This document shows positions 14,234-26,060 of a stretch of 64,000 nt of DNA, one piece after another. Made by a program: the position numbers and the translations under genes. Positions within the stretch are counted from its first letter, which is position 1, and every line of letters begins with the position of its first letter. Source of the DNA: Ceratodon purpureus (Eukaryota > Streptophyta > Bryopsida > Pseudoditrichales > Ditrichaceae). The stretch is taken from the NCBI GenBank assembly GCA_014871385.1, contig CM026424.1:8113320-8177319 (forward strand), read 5' to 3'. A model generated the notes under the pieces. That model was not told the origin of the DNA. It did not search any database and was given only the letters and a program-made list of their open reading frames with translations.

Positions 14234-14639
14234 TAGATGTAAAATCACAATCAAAATTACATACGACATTTTAATTCATAATATTAATGTTATTGAAGCA
14301 AATTGTCTATTATCTTACAAGTTTGGTTGCAATTCTTGTTAGTGAATTTGTTGCAATTCTTTTTAGTGATAATAAATCAGCTAAATTTAGCTAATTTAGG
14401 AATCGTGGTTCAAACCTCACAACAGTAGTTAGACAGTTTAAAAAATAATATCTCAAAGTTGGGCATTTTAAAATTTTAAAATTTCTCAGAGTATCAAAGG
14501 ACAATAATATCTCAAGGTCAGGCAAACAATATGTCAAAGTTGGGTATTAATATCTCAAAGTTGGGCAAATAGAGTCAAAAATTTCCAGAACATTTAGATA
14601 GACTTGATATCCTAAGTCAATAATAACTTAAGGTAATGA

Positions 14640-16960
14640 TGGTAAAACTAGTTTTCTTTTAGTTTGAAGACTATTGTAATACCATATTGTAATTCTTTTT
14701 GACAGAATTGACCATTGTAGAAGGTATCTTAAATTCTAGAAAGCCTACTTTGGAACAATTTTGTTAAAAGGTTATTGAACTGAATGGTACAATTTAGATC
14801 TATATGCATTGATGGTGCAATTTAATATGGATTTCCTCTAATAATAATGATGTTGGATTTTAACTATTTTATTATGGTATTATTCTTATGGAATGAATTT
14901 CATAAGATTCCCCGGCATAAAAATCAAAAATCATTTGGTACTATATTTAATATAAGAAGAAAAATGTTTCTAAATGAGATCATTGAATTAATTATAAATT
15001 TGTTTAGTATATAGTATATATAATATATTATAAAGGTTCTTTTTCAAGTTTCTTGAGTAGAATGGCTACATTTAATCTTTCATAAAAACAAAATTGAAAA
15101 AAATCTAATTTTATAATATGTACAAAGAATACATGCTTACTTGCAGCCTAGAATAGATTTGAAGTATGGTTTTTATAACTAGAAAGATTGTATAATATGC
15201 ACTAGTTCATATAATTAGATCATGTCCAATATAAAATGGTACTATAGAATGAATGTTATTTGGAGAAATGGTTAGACTCACATGATTGCATTTTATCTAG
15301 TATAAATTAAGAGCATAGACTTTGTAATATCTAATGACTTGATAGGAGTTGAGACTTGGTAATATTTAGTGACTTCATATGAGTTGAGACTTCATAGTTT
15401 TTAGAGAAGTGAGGAGGCCCAAATAATTGCCGCAATATCTAATGTAAACTAAAATCACAGATTTGACAGTATCTGGAGCACTGTCCGGGAAGAGCCGGCG
15501 GTTGGTTACAAGTGAGCCGGATGGATTTTGAAAATAGCTGGTAGATTTTCAAGGATAGAGGCAAATCATCGAGTTAAATGTTTAAAAAACCATTATATTT
15601 GGTATTCATAGACATGATATACTGGGTATATTCTAAAAAAATTGTTGCTTTTTGAAAATAGATGATATAGGCTGGTTCGATCAAAAAGCTTCCCGAACAG
15701 TGATATTGAGAAATTATGCTCAGGCTTACATGATTGCATTTTATCTAGTGTTAACTATGAGTACAGACTTTGTAATATCTAGTGATATGATAGGAGCTGA
15801 GACTCAAAAGTATCTAATGACTTGATAGTTTTATGAAGAAATGCTCAGGTTCACATGATGGCATGCTGTCTAGTGTAGAGTAAGAGTACAAACGTAGCTG
15901 CAGTACTTGGAAGCTTATATGATTGCATAATATCTAGTGTTGACTAAAAGCTCACGCTTGACAGTATATGTAGAAATGTACAGGCTTACATAATTGCATA
16001 ATATCTAATATTAAATAGAAGAACAAATCTAACAAGTCACAATATCTACGGAAATGCTTTTGGCTTATATGATTGGATTATGCTCAGTATGAATTGTGAA
16101 TTGTAATATTGATTATCTTGTTTTGTAATTAGCATTTTACCTACTACAATTCAAGAGTTGGACTTTATAATATATCTTGTCAGATGGTGTAACTTGCACG
16201 AGTATATTCTGGCCAATATGAAGGCTATGTTGAACTTTGTGGTATCTTATAAAGTGTCCTTGTAAACATGATCATATTCTATTTTATACTATATAAACTG
16301 GTTTGGCTTCATCATATTCTATAAAGTAATAAATATAATATGTCATAAGACAAAATTAAAAATGTGAATTAATGGTTCCGAATAAATCAAAACTATCAAA
16401 TGATGTTTGTAGCATCAAAGTGGATATGTTGTTCTAAGCACCAAAGAGAGGTTAGCATGTCTAATTTAGATTAAAAAATCATAAATTAATACTAACTTGC
16501 ATGGTAAGATTTTAATAGCTGGAAAGTTGAAGTTTAATTGTATATAGTCAATATTAATCTATAAATAATTATGATTCTTTCTTAAAAGAATTACATCTTC
16601 CTTTGAAAACCTCAAAGATTATTTCAAAACAGCCAAGTTGAAGATTTTTAGAATACATTAACTTTTACAACAATAATTTATTGGGAAATGATCATTGAAA
16701 CTCAAACTCTATAAGTTATGCTAATTGTGTGCAATCCTGTGAATAATAACATTGAAGTATTGTACTAGGTGCAAATAAGTATTAAATTAGTGGAGGTCAC
16801 CTTCCTAATTATTTTCACTAAACAAATTTTAATGAAAGAGAATTGGTAAACTCATTTGTGATAACCCCTACCAACCAGTTTGAAGAACTCCTATTTTATT
16901 ACGTGACAACTCCACTTTGAACATGTTGTAGAATTGATAATTAGTCTTGTGTTAAGTGAC
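14640..16960. repeat. Dispersed repeat block A, copy 1
   Basis: This AT-rich stretch without genes is collinear with 54530-57040 at roughly 85-90% identity by eye, and part of it recurs at 35950-36890. It contains many short internal near-repeats of the type CACATGATTGCATTTTATCTAG. I found no protein-coding capacity. Each copy has its own insertions: this one has the CACTG-ended element at 15479, the second copy the element at 55238. Confidence 0.75.
15479..15702. mobile_element. 224-bp element with CACTGT(C/T)CGGGAAG inverted ends
   Basis: The left end reads CACTGTCCGGGAAG and the right end is the inverted complement of CACTGTTCGGGAAG. The sequence is absent from the otherwise collinear copy near 55755, which marks it as an insertion. 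The flanks ATCTGGAG (15471-15478) and ATATTGAG (15703-15710) agree in 6 of 8 positions and could be a decayed 8-bp duplication (hAT), although the CACTG start would also suit a CACTA-type element. Confidence 0.65.
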
Positions 16961-16964
16961 AAAT

Positions 16965-18720
16965 CAACATGACCTAACATCATAATTTTAACGGTGTCAG
17001 TGCATGACTCTAAACCATATGGGTGCAACCGTATGCATACCATAGTGTCATAGCAGGTTTGGCAAAAGAGTATTCTAAAATTAAAAAATGTAAACATTAG
17101 AAAATTATTTTTAAAAAAAAATAGAAAAAATTAATAATGTTTAATTTCTGCAATTTTATTTTTATTTTTAAGCCATTCAACCTTTAAATTGATGTTTTTT
17201 TGTCAGAACAAAAAAACCGAAATTGGGAAATTTAGTTATTGAGAAGTGAAATATATTATTTCATTAATAATAACAATGGACTAAAGAACTTAGGCTCTTG
17301 TTACTTATTATTGTTCACCATTCCTACAAAACAATCATGGGGTGCACTTCTTGCTATGACACCTTCTATAATGTTCACTTTATATTACATCTACCTTCTA
17401 TTATGTCCACCTCCTATTCCTGTTCCTTTTTAAAAAAAAAATTATTTATTTATTTTTTTTTATTTTTTTTTAAAGCAAATGAACGAAATGCATTGCAAAG
17501 GGAAAAAGGAACAAAGGGCCCTCATCGGACAAGCCAGGGCCGAGAACTACTAGAACACAAAAGGAATCCCAGGGACTTCCAAGTGACACGCATACCGTTC
17601 CTGCTATTCTCTAGTGGTCCAAAGCAGCGTCAAAAGAATCTAAAGCACTCTGTGCTTTTTCTGGAGTTTTTTCCTTGCTAATTGCTACTATAGTTCTATT
17701 CCCTATTCCTAATCCTTTCTATTAGAGCTACCCAAGATAGACGGGTTTTAATGTAAGGTGACCGGTTTCCTTGCTCTAAAATGTTGTGTGAAGCTAAAGC
17801 AGGTGGACTTGACATTTAGATGAGTAATCATGTAATGATGCCAGGGTCATAATACCAAGTGTAATGTAATGAAATTAGCCATTGAGAGTGTTGTGACTAC
17901 CACCCAAACCTTCGCAGGTTCTGAATGGATTTCAAGATGTCACTTAAAAAATAAAAACAAAATGTAAAAAATAAAATCCCTCTCCCTCAATGGATGGCAA
18001 TTTAAATGTACTGTAAATTGGATTTACGGTGAGGAGGGGTCTTGTGTGGAAAAACAAAATAAAATTCTTGATATGAAGGTTGGTGTAATAAGAGTGTAGT
18101 AATACTTGTGAAGACTACTAAATTTCATGCTCCAGATATTGTAGAAGCTCATCGTGAGCAGTGTTGAATCTGTTGATATCACTGATATGTAGTTTTGAAA
18201 TCAATCATGGTTAGTTGCACATTGCCATGGAGAGGAAAAGGAATGAGATGTTGGATTCTGTTGAATGTTTCAAATCTATTTCATCATAACCCACTCCACA
18301 AGTTACAAGTTACAAAGTTTGAAGTAAAGATGTGTTAATACATGAGCGGCTAAACACTCATTGGATATATCTTGTAATTTTTACCTTCCTTATGAATTTT
18401 TAGTTCTTCATTATGTAATTTATGTGTAACAAGTTAAAAAAAATTCGAAATACTCAATTTAAGAAGATCTTATTGCCCATGATAGGAAGACAGAGGATGC
18501 CGGTTTTAGTAAGTTGAGTAATTGCCGAATTTTTTTGTCCTACATTTGCATCCAAGGAATTCAGCCTCTTCTACATATTTTTCCATTTTATCATGAACCC
18601 CATTTAATATAAGCCCATTTTTACCATGATAGACAATTGATTGGCTGTGTTGGTTGTTCCTAAAAGCTCATGAAAATTATAAGGACATTCATTCTCTATC
18701 ATTCCATTAACTTTAGAAAA
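16965..18720. repeat. Tandem repeat unit U1
   Basis: This unit is similar (about 85-90% by eye) to 19562-21345 and to 58860-60345. A recognisable shared stretch is the one with TCATGTAATGATGCCAGG. A retroelement fragment (17430-17701) is inserted in this copy only. No gene is recognisable. Confidence 0.75.
17430..17701 (-). mobile_element. Truncated poly(A)-tailed retroelement (LINE-like 3' end)
   Basis: Read on the minus strand the fragment ends in a long A-rich tail, written here as the T/A-rich run from 17430. It is flanked by imperfect 17-bp duplications, CCTATTCCTGTTCCTTT (17413-17429) and CCTATTCCTAATCCTTT (17702-17718). It is missing from the other two copies of the surrounding repeat. 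The tail-proximal motif CATTTCGTTCATTTGCTT recurs in the fragment at 36885. No reverse transcriptase remains, so assignment to LINEs rests on the tail and variable-length duplication. Confidence 0.7.
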
Positions 18721-18823
18721 AAAACCTCCTGTAAATTAGACCCAGTCAATTGCAAAGGAACTAGAAATTGAGATGATGGTCCTCCAAATTACAAATCAAG
18801 AGGACCCCAAAGTGACACCGTAG

Positions 18824-19557
18824 GGGAGAAGCATGGAAAAATGGACCACAAAGTGCAAAATGTGATCACTATGAAGTGAATATGAAGTGTGCTGTTTTTT
18901 GAAGCTCAAAAGCTGATTTTGAGCATTTTGGTGTAGTTTTTGAGCATTTTAGTCACTTTCTAGGGTGTCACAAAGTATCTTACACGCAACTACATAAAAG
19001 AACATCCTCAATTGAAACTAAATTTGACCACTAGTTCTAAATCATGAAAACAAACTTTTCTAAAGTCTTGACTTCTTCATTTGGTGCCCTTTATTGTCTT
19101 TAGAGGATGTTTTTTTCAATTTGAAAAACAATGTTCGCTGAAAAAAACGCACAAAAAATACCGCGGAAGTGACCCTCTTAAAAAACATCAAAGCGGTACT
19201 TTTGGAACCCCAAACCAATCAATTAGTATATGAATTGACTATTTTAGAATACCTCTTCAACATACAGAGGACACCAACAAAGTGATTTTTTGGATGGTTT
19301 TTGATTCTTTTATAGTCACTTTTTCAAATGATTGCATTCACTTTGCTTGGATTTAAAGCCTTCATACAATAACTTTAAAGTGTCTACTTTGCACAAAACT
19401 TTTCTAAGTTGTAGAAAAACAAGTTGAGAATCCATATTAGCAAAAAAAACTGACTTCAATTACATCTTTCCATCATTTTTGTGCAATTTTTGCAAAAGGG
19501 CTGAAATTGACAAATAGCTAATCACTTTTGTGGTCCACTTTACCATGCTTATGCCTA
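18824..19557 (-). mobile_element. MITE family B, copy 1 (~735 bp)
   Basis: The ends are inverted repeats containing AAGCATGGTAAAGTGGACCA. The body is the reverse complement of 28045-28779 and matches the split copy at 28965-34454. Shared internal text includes the palindrome-like run around GCTCAAAATCAGC. It is inserted between the tandem units U1 and U2. No coding capacity. Confidence 0.8.
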
Positions 19558-19561
19558 TATA

Positions 19562-20538
19562 TAATCAGCATGACCGAACATTATGATTCTAAATTGTATG
19601 GGTGTGACCATGTACATTCCTTGATACCATAGCCAGCTCGCCTAAAAATCATTTTAAAATAAAAAACATAAAAATTAGAAAATTCTAAAAATAAAAATTG
19701 AAACTGAAATAAATTAGATTTTATAATATTTTGTTATTTCTAAGCAATTTGAGGTCAATTTTACTAATGTTTTTGCTAAAATACTAGTTTTGAAAAAATC
19801 AATTTTTGAGAAATTTCATTTTCGAGAAATGAACTTTATTTTTTCAATGTAAATAAATATTCATTTGTCAAGTGGCAAACTTGGTATGATGTTAGGGTAT
19901 ATGTATGAATATGTGCAATCCTCCAACTATGAAGGTTTGAAATTATAAGTTTGCCATAAGTTAATGGGCTAAAGAACTTAAGCTCTTGTTCCTAATTCCT
20001 GTTCACCATTCCTACCAATCCATTGGAGGTGCATTCTTTGCCATGACACCTTCTAGGATACCCACTTTATATTACATCTACCTTCTATAACGTCCACCTC
20101 CTAGGCTCATGTTACATCCACCTTCACTTAGAGCTGCCCAAAAATTGACGGTTTTAATCTAAGGTGACCAGTTTCCTTGCTCTAGAATTTTGTATGGGAC
20201 TAAAGCATGTGGACTTGACATTTAGATGAGTAATCATGTAATGATGCCAGGTTCATAATACCAAGTGAAATGTAATGAAACAAGCCATTGAGAGTGCTAT
20301 GACTACCACCCATACCTTCACAGGTACTGAATGGATTTCAAGATGTCACTTAGCCTCCGTGGTTAAAGACTACATTGTACATTGAGAAAGTTGAACAAAA
20401 TGTAAAAAATGAAATCCCTAGTCCTCAGTAGATGGCAATTTAAATGCAGTGAAAATTGGATTTATGGTGAGGAGCGGTCTTACATGGAAAAAAGAAATAA
20501 ATAAAAAAAATAAAAAAATAAACAATAGAATAAAAAAA

Positions 20539-20592
<54 letters not shown>

Positions 20593-21345
20593 TAAAAAAA
20601 TAAAAAAATATATAAAAATCTTTATTCGAAGGTTGGTCTGATAAGACTATAGTAATATTTTTGAATACTCTTAAATTCCAAGCTCCAGATATTGTGGCAG
20701 CGGGTCATAAGCAGTGTTGATATCACTGGTATGTAACAATTGAAATCAGTCATGGTTAGTTGCACATTGTCATGGAGAGGAAAAGGAATGAAATGTGGGA
20801 TAATGGATTCTGTTTGAATGCTTCAAATCTATTTCTGAATCATAACCCACTCCACAACTTGTAGTAAAGATGTAGTACTAAATGAGCGGCTAAACACTCA
20901 TTGGATATATCTTGTTATTCTTAGCTTCCTCATGAATTTTTTGTTCTCATTCTGTAATCTATGTGTAAGAAATTTTAAAAAACCAAGAAATTCAGTTTGA
21001 GAAGATTTTATTTCTCATGATAGGAAGAGAAAGGATGCTTTCTTTGGAAATTGACTATTTCTTGGACTTCCTTGAGTCTCTCTATTAAAACCATGACCAC
21101 TATTTCCTCTATTAAATTTACTACAAGTTGAATAAGTTTAATAGTCAACCAAATTTTCTTGTCATATGTTTGCATCCAAGAAATTCAGCCTCTTCTACAT
21201 ATTTTCCATATTATTATGAACCCCATTGAATATAAGTCCATTTCTACCGAAATGGAAAATTGATTGGCTGTGTTGGTTGTTCCTAAAAGCTCATAAAAAA
21301 TCATAAGCTCGCTGATTCTCTATCATTCCATTTAGTTTAGAATAA
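19562..21345. repeat. Tandem repeat unit U2
   Basis: Second copy of the unit at 16965-18720. Together with the block that follows (21346-23671) it is collinear with 58860-62372. A (TA)n run (about 20541-20586) lies inside and is absent from the other copies. Confidence 0.75.
20541..20586. repeat. (TA)n microsatellite
   Basis: About 46 bases of TA dinucleotides inside unit U2, flanked by A-rich sequence. Confidence 0.9.
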
Positions 21346-23671
21346 AAGCTTCAATTCTTCTACAAAAATGATACCTATACTTCCTTTACCATCTAGACCT
21401 GCAAAACGTCTCTTTGGAGAAAATACATATCAGGGAGAAAGAAACATATATTTACTTAATCTGAAAGAGAAGCCAACATTCCTCCTCCAGAGTCCACACA
21501 ACAGCAAAGGACGCAAACTGACGAGCAAATATACGCTTGGCAAGATGGTTTTGATTACCTTGCATCGAAGTAAAATCTCAGTGACTGTCGTCTGCCAAAA
21601 TTAATTTAAGAAAATAAAAATATCAATAAAAATGAAAATTAATAAGGCACACACTTGTTGGAGGAAGGACATAGCGCAAGAAAGTTCTACTTCATCATCT
21701 ATGTTTCAAAGCAACCAAATCAGGCTGTGTCTAAATCCATGACTCAGACTGATGTCCACACTGGAATTCGTAGATGATTCTTCCCAGAGATCACCATGCT
21801 AGACCTTCCTAGATGATTGTCGCCAACATGCTTCTCCTTCCTCAGCGTAGGCAGACGTTGCTGCAGCTGTGGTTGTATGCAGATCCTCCATACAAAGGTT
21901 AGCTACAGTTGCAAGGCTCCTCACAATTCTCCTCACACCACTCCTGTTGCGACCAAGCTCACAGCGACACTGCGACGTTCTTTCACAGGTATGTTGGCTT
22001 CGGAGAAATCCTCCCTTGCCCCATATTAATGTTGATGTGCGGAGAAAGTCTAAGTTTGTTTCAGGATTGTCTTCTCATTACCTGGTTTAGTTTTGAGAGG
22101 GTTTGTTACTGGAGAGCAAGTTTAGAGAGCTTAGAAGGAAAAACTGTTCGTGGCCTTCAACAGGACTTTTCGCCTGCTAGGTGAGTTGCCGAAGCTTCTT
22201 AACTAAGTGTTCGGGGAGCCTATTCATATGTTGTTCTGCTGTCTTTTATTTTCTCCGTTTTTTACATATCAAAATAGAGTTCAGTCAAGGGGAAAATGTT
22301 ATGCTTTATAAAATCATTTCGTAGAACGTTGGGGTAGTTGAGCAGAACAGGCATACCGTAGGCATCGAAGCATTGGCCGTTTTAAAACAGCTCGGAGCCA
22401 TGTTTATTCAAGTATTGTGTCTCAATGTTTGTTTGCCTTGATGTCGGCGTCTACAGCGCTGCAGCTTCGGATCCTGCTAATCTAGATCAGTAGTTCTACT
22501 TGTTTTCCCAAGTTGCATGTGACTTACGCATGTCTCTGTTGCTTACGCTTGCTCAACTCAGTACACCTCCTCACCTCCTCAGCACAAGGCTGGTCAAGCA
22601 CAAGCCCATGTGTCTGCATATTGTAGCTCGAATAGACAATGTATTCAAGTTTGTCGATTCTCTTTTTAGCGTTGCTCGACATTGTTTCATAGTGCAGATG
22701 AGTTTATTCTTTGCTACTATATGAAACAAACGTTTTCAGTCCTCTTTCATGTCCTTGGCCTATATCTGAAGTGCTCCGAATCAGAGTGACATTGTCTTAC
22801 AACCGTGACATGTGTGTGTCACAGCACCTTCTCTAAAATGCGAGATGCTATAAAGTAGAAGTTATTAGGAGGCTGGTTGGATTTCAGGGAATTAGAGGTC
22901 GTCCTCACAGTTGCCAGTGAGTAAAGGCTTCAGAAGTTCAGAGCGCGCCCTCAATGAAACATTCATTCGAGAAAAGGGATGTCTCTAACGTGAGTGTGTG
23001 GACATGTGAGGCATTTCTCAGGTAGACTAGGTAGACCAGCGTAGACTGCGTACTCTCACCAACGTCATCAGAGCTGGCTAAGGCTTAGTGACCACCTTTG
23101 GACTTGGAGCTAGTGCTGACGGGTTATTCCTTATGTAGACTAGAAGAACCAAATCTTAGTGATCTCTTGTCTGTAGCCTTGTTTCATAAGGAAAGGAAAA
23201 AGAACCTTACTTAGATGAAACATGGTTTCGGAGCAGGCTGTGACCAAGTGATAACCTTTCAGAAGTTCCGGTATCGTATGTTTTCTTCTCCTGGTCAGTA
23301 ACAGCTTCATGCCCTTGCTGTAACCTTTAGTATGACCGCTTAGTTATTGGGTGCAAATTACAAGGTCATAACAGCCAATGTCAAGGAAGAAGAGGTCGTC
23401 AGCTCGTTAACACAGTCTACAAAAACTCTCTCCTAAAGACGCTGATGACGAAGGTCGACAATGAAACATGCTGGTTTGGGTTTTGGTCCTTGTCTAGAAA
23501 CATATCTAAGCAATTTTATTTTTCAGGAAACAGTGCATCAGTTGACGAGTCTAGCCAGTATGCGAGTTATAGCCTGGTGTCACATCGTTTTGAGCTTGCT
23601 TGTTCCATCTAATCTGGACAATCATCGAAAACTACCTTGGCTTACGTCTGTTTTGTGATGTAGGCTTTCAA
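21346..23671 (+). promoter_or_regulatory. Upstream block of the GIF gene, probably promoter and leader
   Basis: This block lies directly before the GIF start codon and is copied, at roughly 97% identity over most of its length, at 60346-62372. It is less AT-rich than its surroundings and contains plausible splice donors (for example GTGAGT at about 22182), so it may hold transcribed non-coding leader exons. Short open frames at 21817-22029 and 22500-22724 are kept in both copies but match nothing I know. The role as promoter and leader is inferred from position. Confidence 0.5.
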
Positions 23672-23684
23672 GCTATCATCCACG

Positions 23685-25617
23685 ATGCCGAACAACAGCA
23701 TGCCCCCCCATATGCCACCCTACGCAACCACCAACGTCACCACCGAAGTCATCCAGAGGGTACGTATAATCTCGGCCAAGGGAGCTCATTGTTGATCTCA
23801 TGTCCATTTTAGTTGAAGTAATTAGATGCTGGTACATTTATATACGGGGATTTGATGAAGCTTCTGGGACTCTGATGTGCTGACCTCAGTGTCAACCGAA
23901 GTTCGTTGCAGCCATGGCAGTTTTATTCCCTGTCCCGCTTAGGTTGCTTCATAATAAATCTTCATTTCCTGAGATCTGATAATTCGATAGGCTTCTATGT
24001 GAGATTTGATCAGTCTTAGTTGATTTTTTAATTTTATATTTTAAAGTCGTGCAGCAATTACGTAGCAACTGAACATAAGACCACTGCTGTTGATCCATGT
24101 ACTGGACGGCTTTGATGAGACGATTCAATCCGCATAACTTTAAAGCTGAAACATTTCGAGGACCCCTGTTGTGGTACATGTGGTAGTGCAAGATCTTGTC
24201 GTGAGTACAATAAACTGGGTACTGTATGTGGGTCAGTATAAAAGACACGTTTTACAACTACACCACGCCGTATATGAGTTGTAAGGAACGTCGTCTAGGG
24301 TGATAGCTGACTGTGGGCGTAACTTTCAAGTCGAGTTAGCAACGAACCATCACTTAGCATTGTCTCAAGGAGTTTCAGTGGTCGACAGCAGGGCTATAGG
24401 CTTTTGCTGTTCAAGAACATGTAATATTGCAGCTAAAGTGAACATTGCTAATGAGGTCGGTTCATATGCCCAAATCACTCCTAATAACATTATAACCCCC
24501 GGTTTTTTTTTCATGGGTGGAATAATTGAACAACTAATTAAACTACACTCTGCGGTAAGCACAACCTTCGTTCACGACCGTGTCTTCGTGAGGTTCTAAT
24601 GCTCCGCTGCACCAGAATATTATTTTTGAGAATTGAGGTATGACCTTTTGTCAGATTATGGAGCATTGCAAACGTAGAATTAGATCTCTTGTCCTCTTCG
24701 TGAATACGTCTAATTATAGTTTGCAACTATGTCATTGCAATTTGTGTGGAACAGTACCTGGACGAGAACAAGATTCTGATCCTTGCCATCCTGGACAACC
24801 AGCAGACCAAGCCTGCCGACCGTGCAAGGTAAGTGACAAATTTATTCCTCTGTTTTGACCAATTTGAGACAATTTGGGTAATATGTTTACGGCATTTGAC
24901 TGCCCCAAGTTATTCAACTTACATTACGACGCAATATCAGGTACCAAGCAAAGCTGCAACAGAACCTGATGTATCTGGGAGCAATTGCAGACGCATATCC
25001 ACAGCCTGGCCATCACGTTGGCCAGTCCTCGCAGGTAATGTATCTTCATCTCAGATAAGAGTGCTTGTCTTTTAAAATGTCACGACTACAACTACTGAAT
25101 TTATGGACACATCACTATTCTAGTATTGCTTCCTTTTCGTATCTAACTTTACAACTACTGAATTTATGGACACGTCACTACTCTAGTATTGCTTCCTTTT
25201 TGTAACTAACTTTATAATTTACGGTTTCAGGCTGTCTATGCTCCGCAGCCACTGGCAACCATGCCACCATCCCACAACTTCATCCACCAGCAGCAACAGA
25301 TGATGATGATGAACGAACGCAATGCCATGAGGCAATACCATGCTCAAGCGTCTCAGCAGCAATTCTACAATCAGCATAGCATGCTGATGTTGAACATTGA
25401 TGTGAACCTTGGACTGGGAGTGCACGACCGTGCGAGTATGCCTCCTCCAGGACATCCTGATCATGGTCGAGAGGGTGGGCATGGAGATGGAAATCCGATG
25501 CCCCCCAATGTCCAGGGGGACCTGCAACTTGGAGGGAGTGGGAGTGGGAGGGAGGATGCCACGGTTTCCTACCTCAAGAACTCTGATGGAAGTGGGGTTG
25601 GTGGTGCCCAGACTTAG
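23685..25617 (+). CDS. GIF: GRF-interacting factor (GIF/ANGUSTIFOLIA3 type, SSXT domain) coactivator
   Basis: GIF proteins are nuclear transcriptional coactivators. Their N-terminal SNH/SSXT domain binds growth-regulating factors (GRFs) and links them to SWI/SNF chromatin remodelling. The exons are 23685-23759, 24755-24828, 24941-25034 and 25231-25617; phases agree and give 209 residues, like Arabidopsis GIF1 (about 210). The SSXT domain covers about residues 17-77 and shows QRYLDENKILILAILDNQ and QAKLQQNLMYLGAIADAYPQP. It is followed by a Q/M-rich tract (QQQQMMMMNE, residue ~97 on) and a G/D/P-rich C-terminus ending near the family-typical YLKNSD. The gene looks complete. Intron 1 is long (995 nt) and contains a stretch also found 3' of the gene. 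A partial second copy of exon 1 lies at 63433. Confidence 0.95.
24106..24245. repeat. Direct repeat shared by GIF intron 1 and the GIF 3' flank
   Basis: This part of intron 1 matches 25675-25800 downstream of the stop codon. Shared text includes AAAGCTGAAACATTTC and ACTGTATGTGGGT, with small gaps. It indicates a local duplication within the locus. Confidence 0.7.
25088..25213. repeat. 63-bp tandem duplication in GIF intron 3
   Basis: Two head-to-tail 63-bp units (25088-25150 and 25151-25213) differ at about four positions. The duplication ends just before the acceptor of exon 4 and does not alter coding sequence. Confidence 0.9.
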
Positions 25618-25819
25618 ACTATTGAGTTGAGAGTTGAGAGCTTTGTAGTTCTGTAGCACTTTCCTAGTAGCTGTACTGGAGCCTATGATGAGCTGATTTG
25701 ATCAACATGACTATAAAGCTGAAACATTTCAAGGACCCTGTTGAGTGCAAGATCATGTGGTGAGTTCTATAAACAAGGCACTGTATGTGGGTAACTCTTG
25801 ACAGCTATACAACTTCACA

Positions 25820-26060
25820 GATGAGATCTTGAGGTTTGAAACCGTGGCATACTCTTTCCCATTCCCTCCATATTGTGCATGTCCCCTCAACATTTGGTTG
25901 CATCTCATCTCCATCTTGATGTCCTTTCTGTCCACCCTGTCCTGGAGAAGACATATGCACATGGACTCCCATTCCAAGGTTGACATTGTTCATCATCATC
26001 AAGCTATGTTGGTTGTAGAACTGCTTCTTGGAAGCTCAATGCCCTTCCTCTCCACCCTGC
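25820..26060 (-). pseudogene. Inverted, decayed copy of the last GIF exon
   Basis: Read on the minus strand this stretch resembles GIF exon 4: it shows NVNLGMGV for NIDVNLGLGV, then a GHQDGDEMQPNVEG stretch matching the end of the GIF glycine-rich tail, then, after a frameshift, ATVSNLK for ATVSYLK. It lies tail-to-tail with the intact gene, about 200 bp beyond the stop codon. It has no start, no SSXT domain and a broken frame, so it is a fragment. A transcript reading through the GIF 3' end would pair with it imperfectly. Confidence 0.8.

Noticed and set aside
17298..17681. 127-codon open frame
   Set aside because: It runs through the poly(T) of the retroelement fragment and flanking repeat; composition artefact.
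22500..22724. 74-codon frame kept in both copies of the GIF upstream block
   Set aside because: The copies are so similar that conservation carries no weight; no domain recognised.
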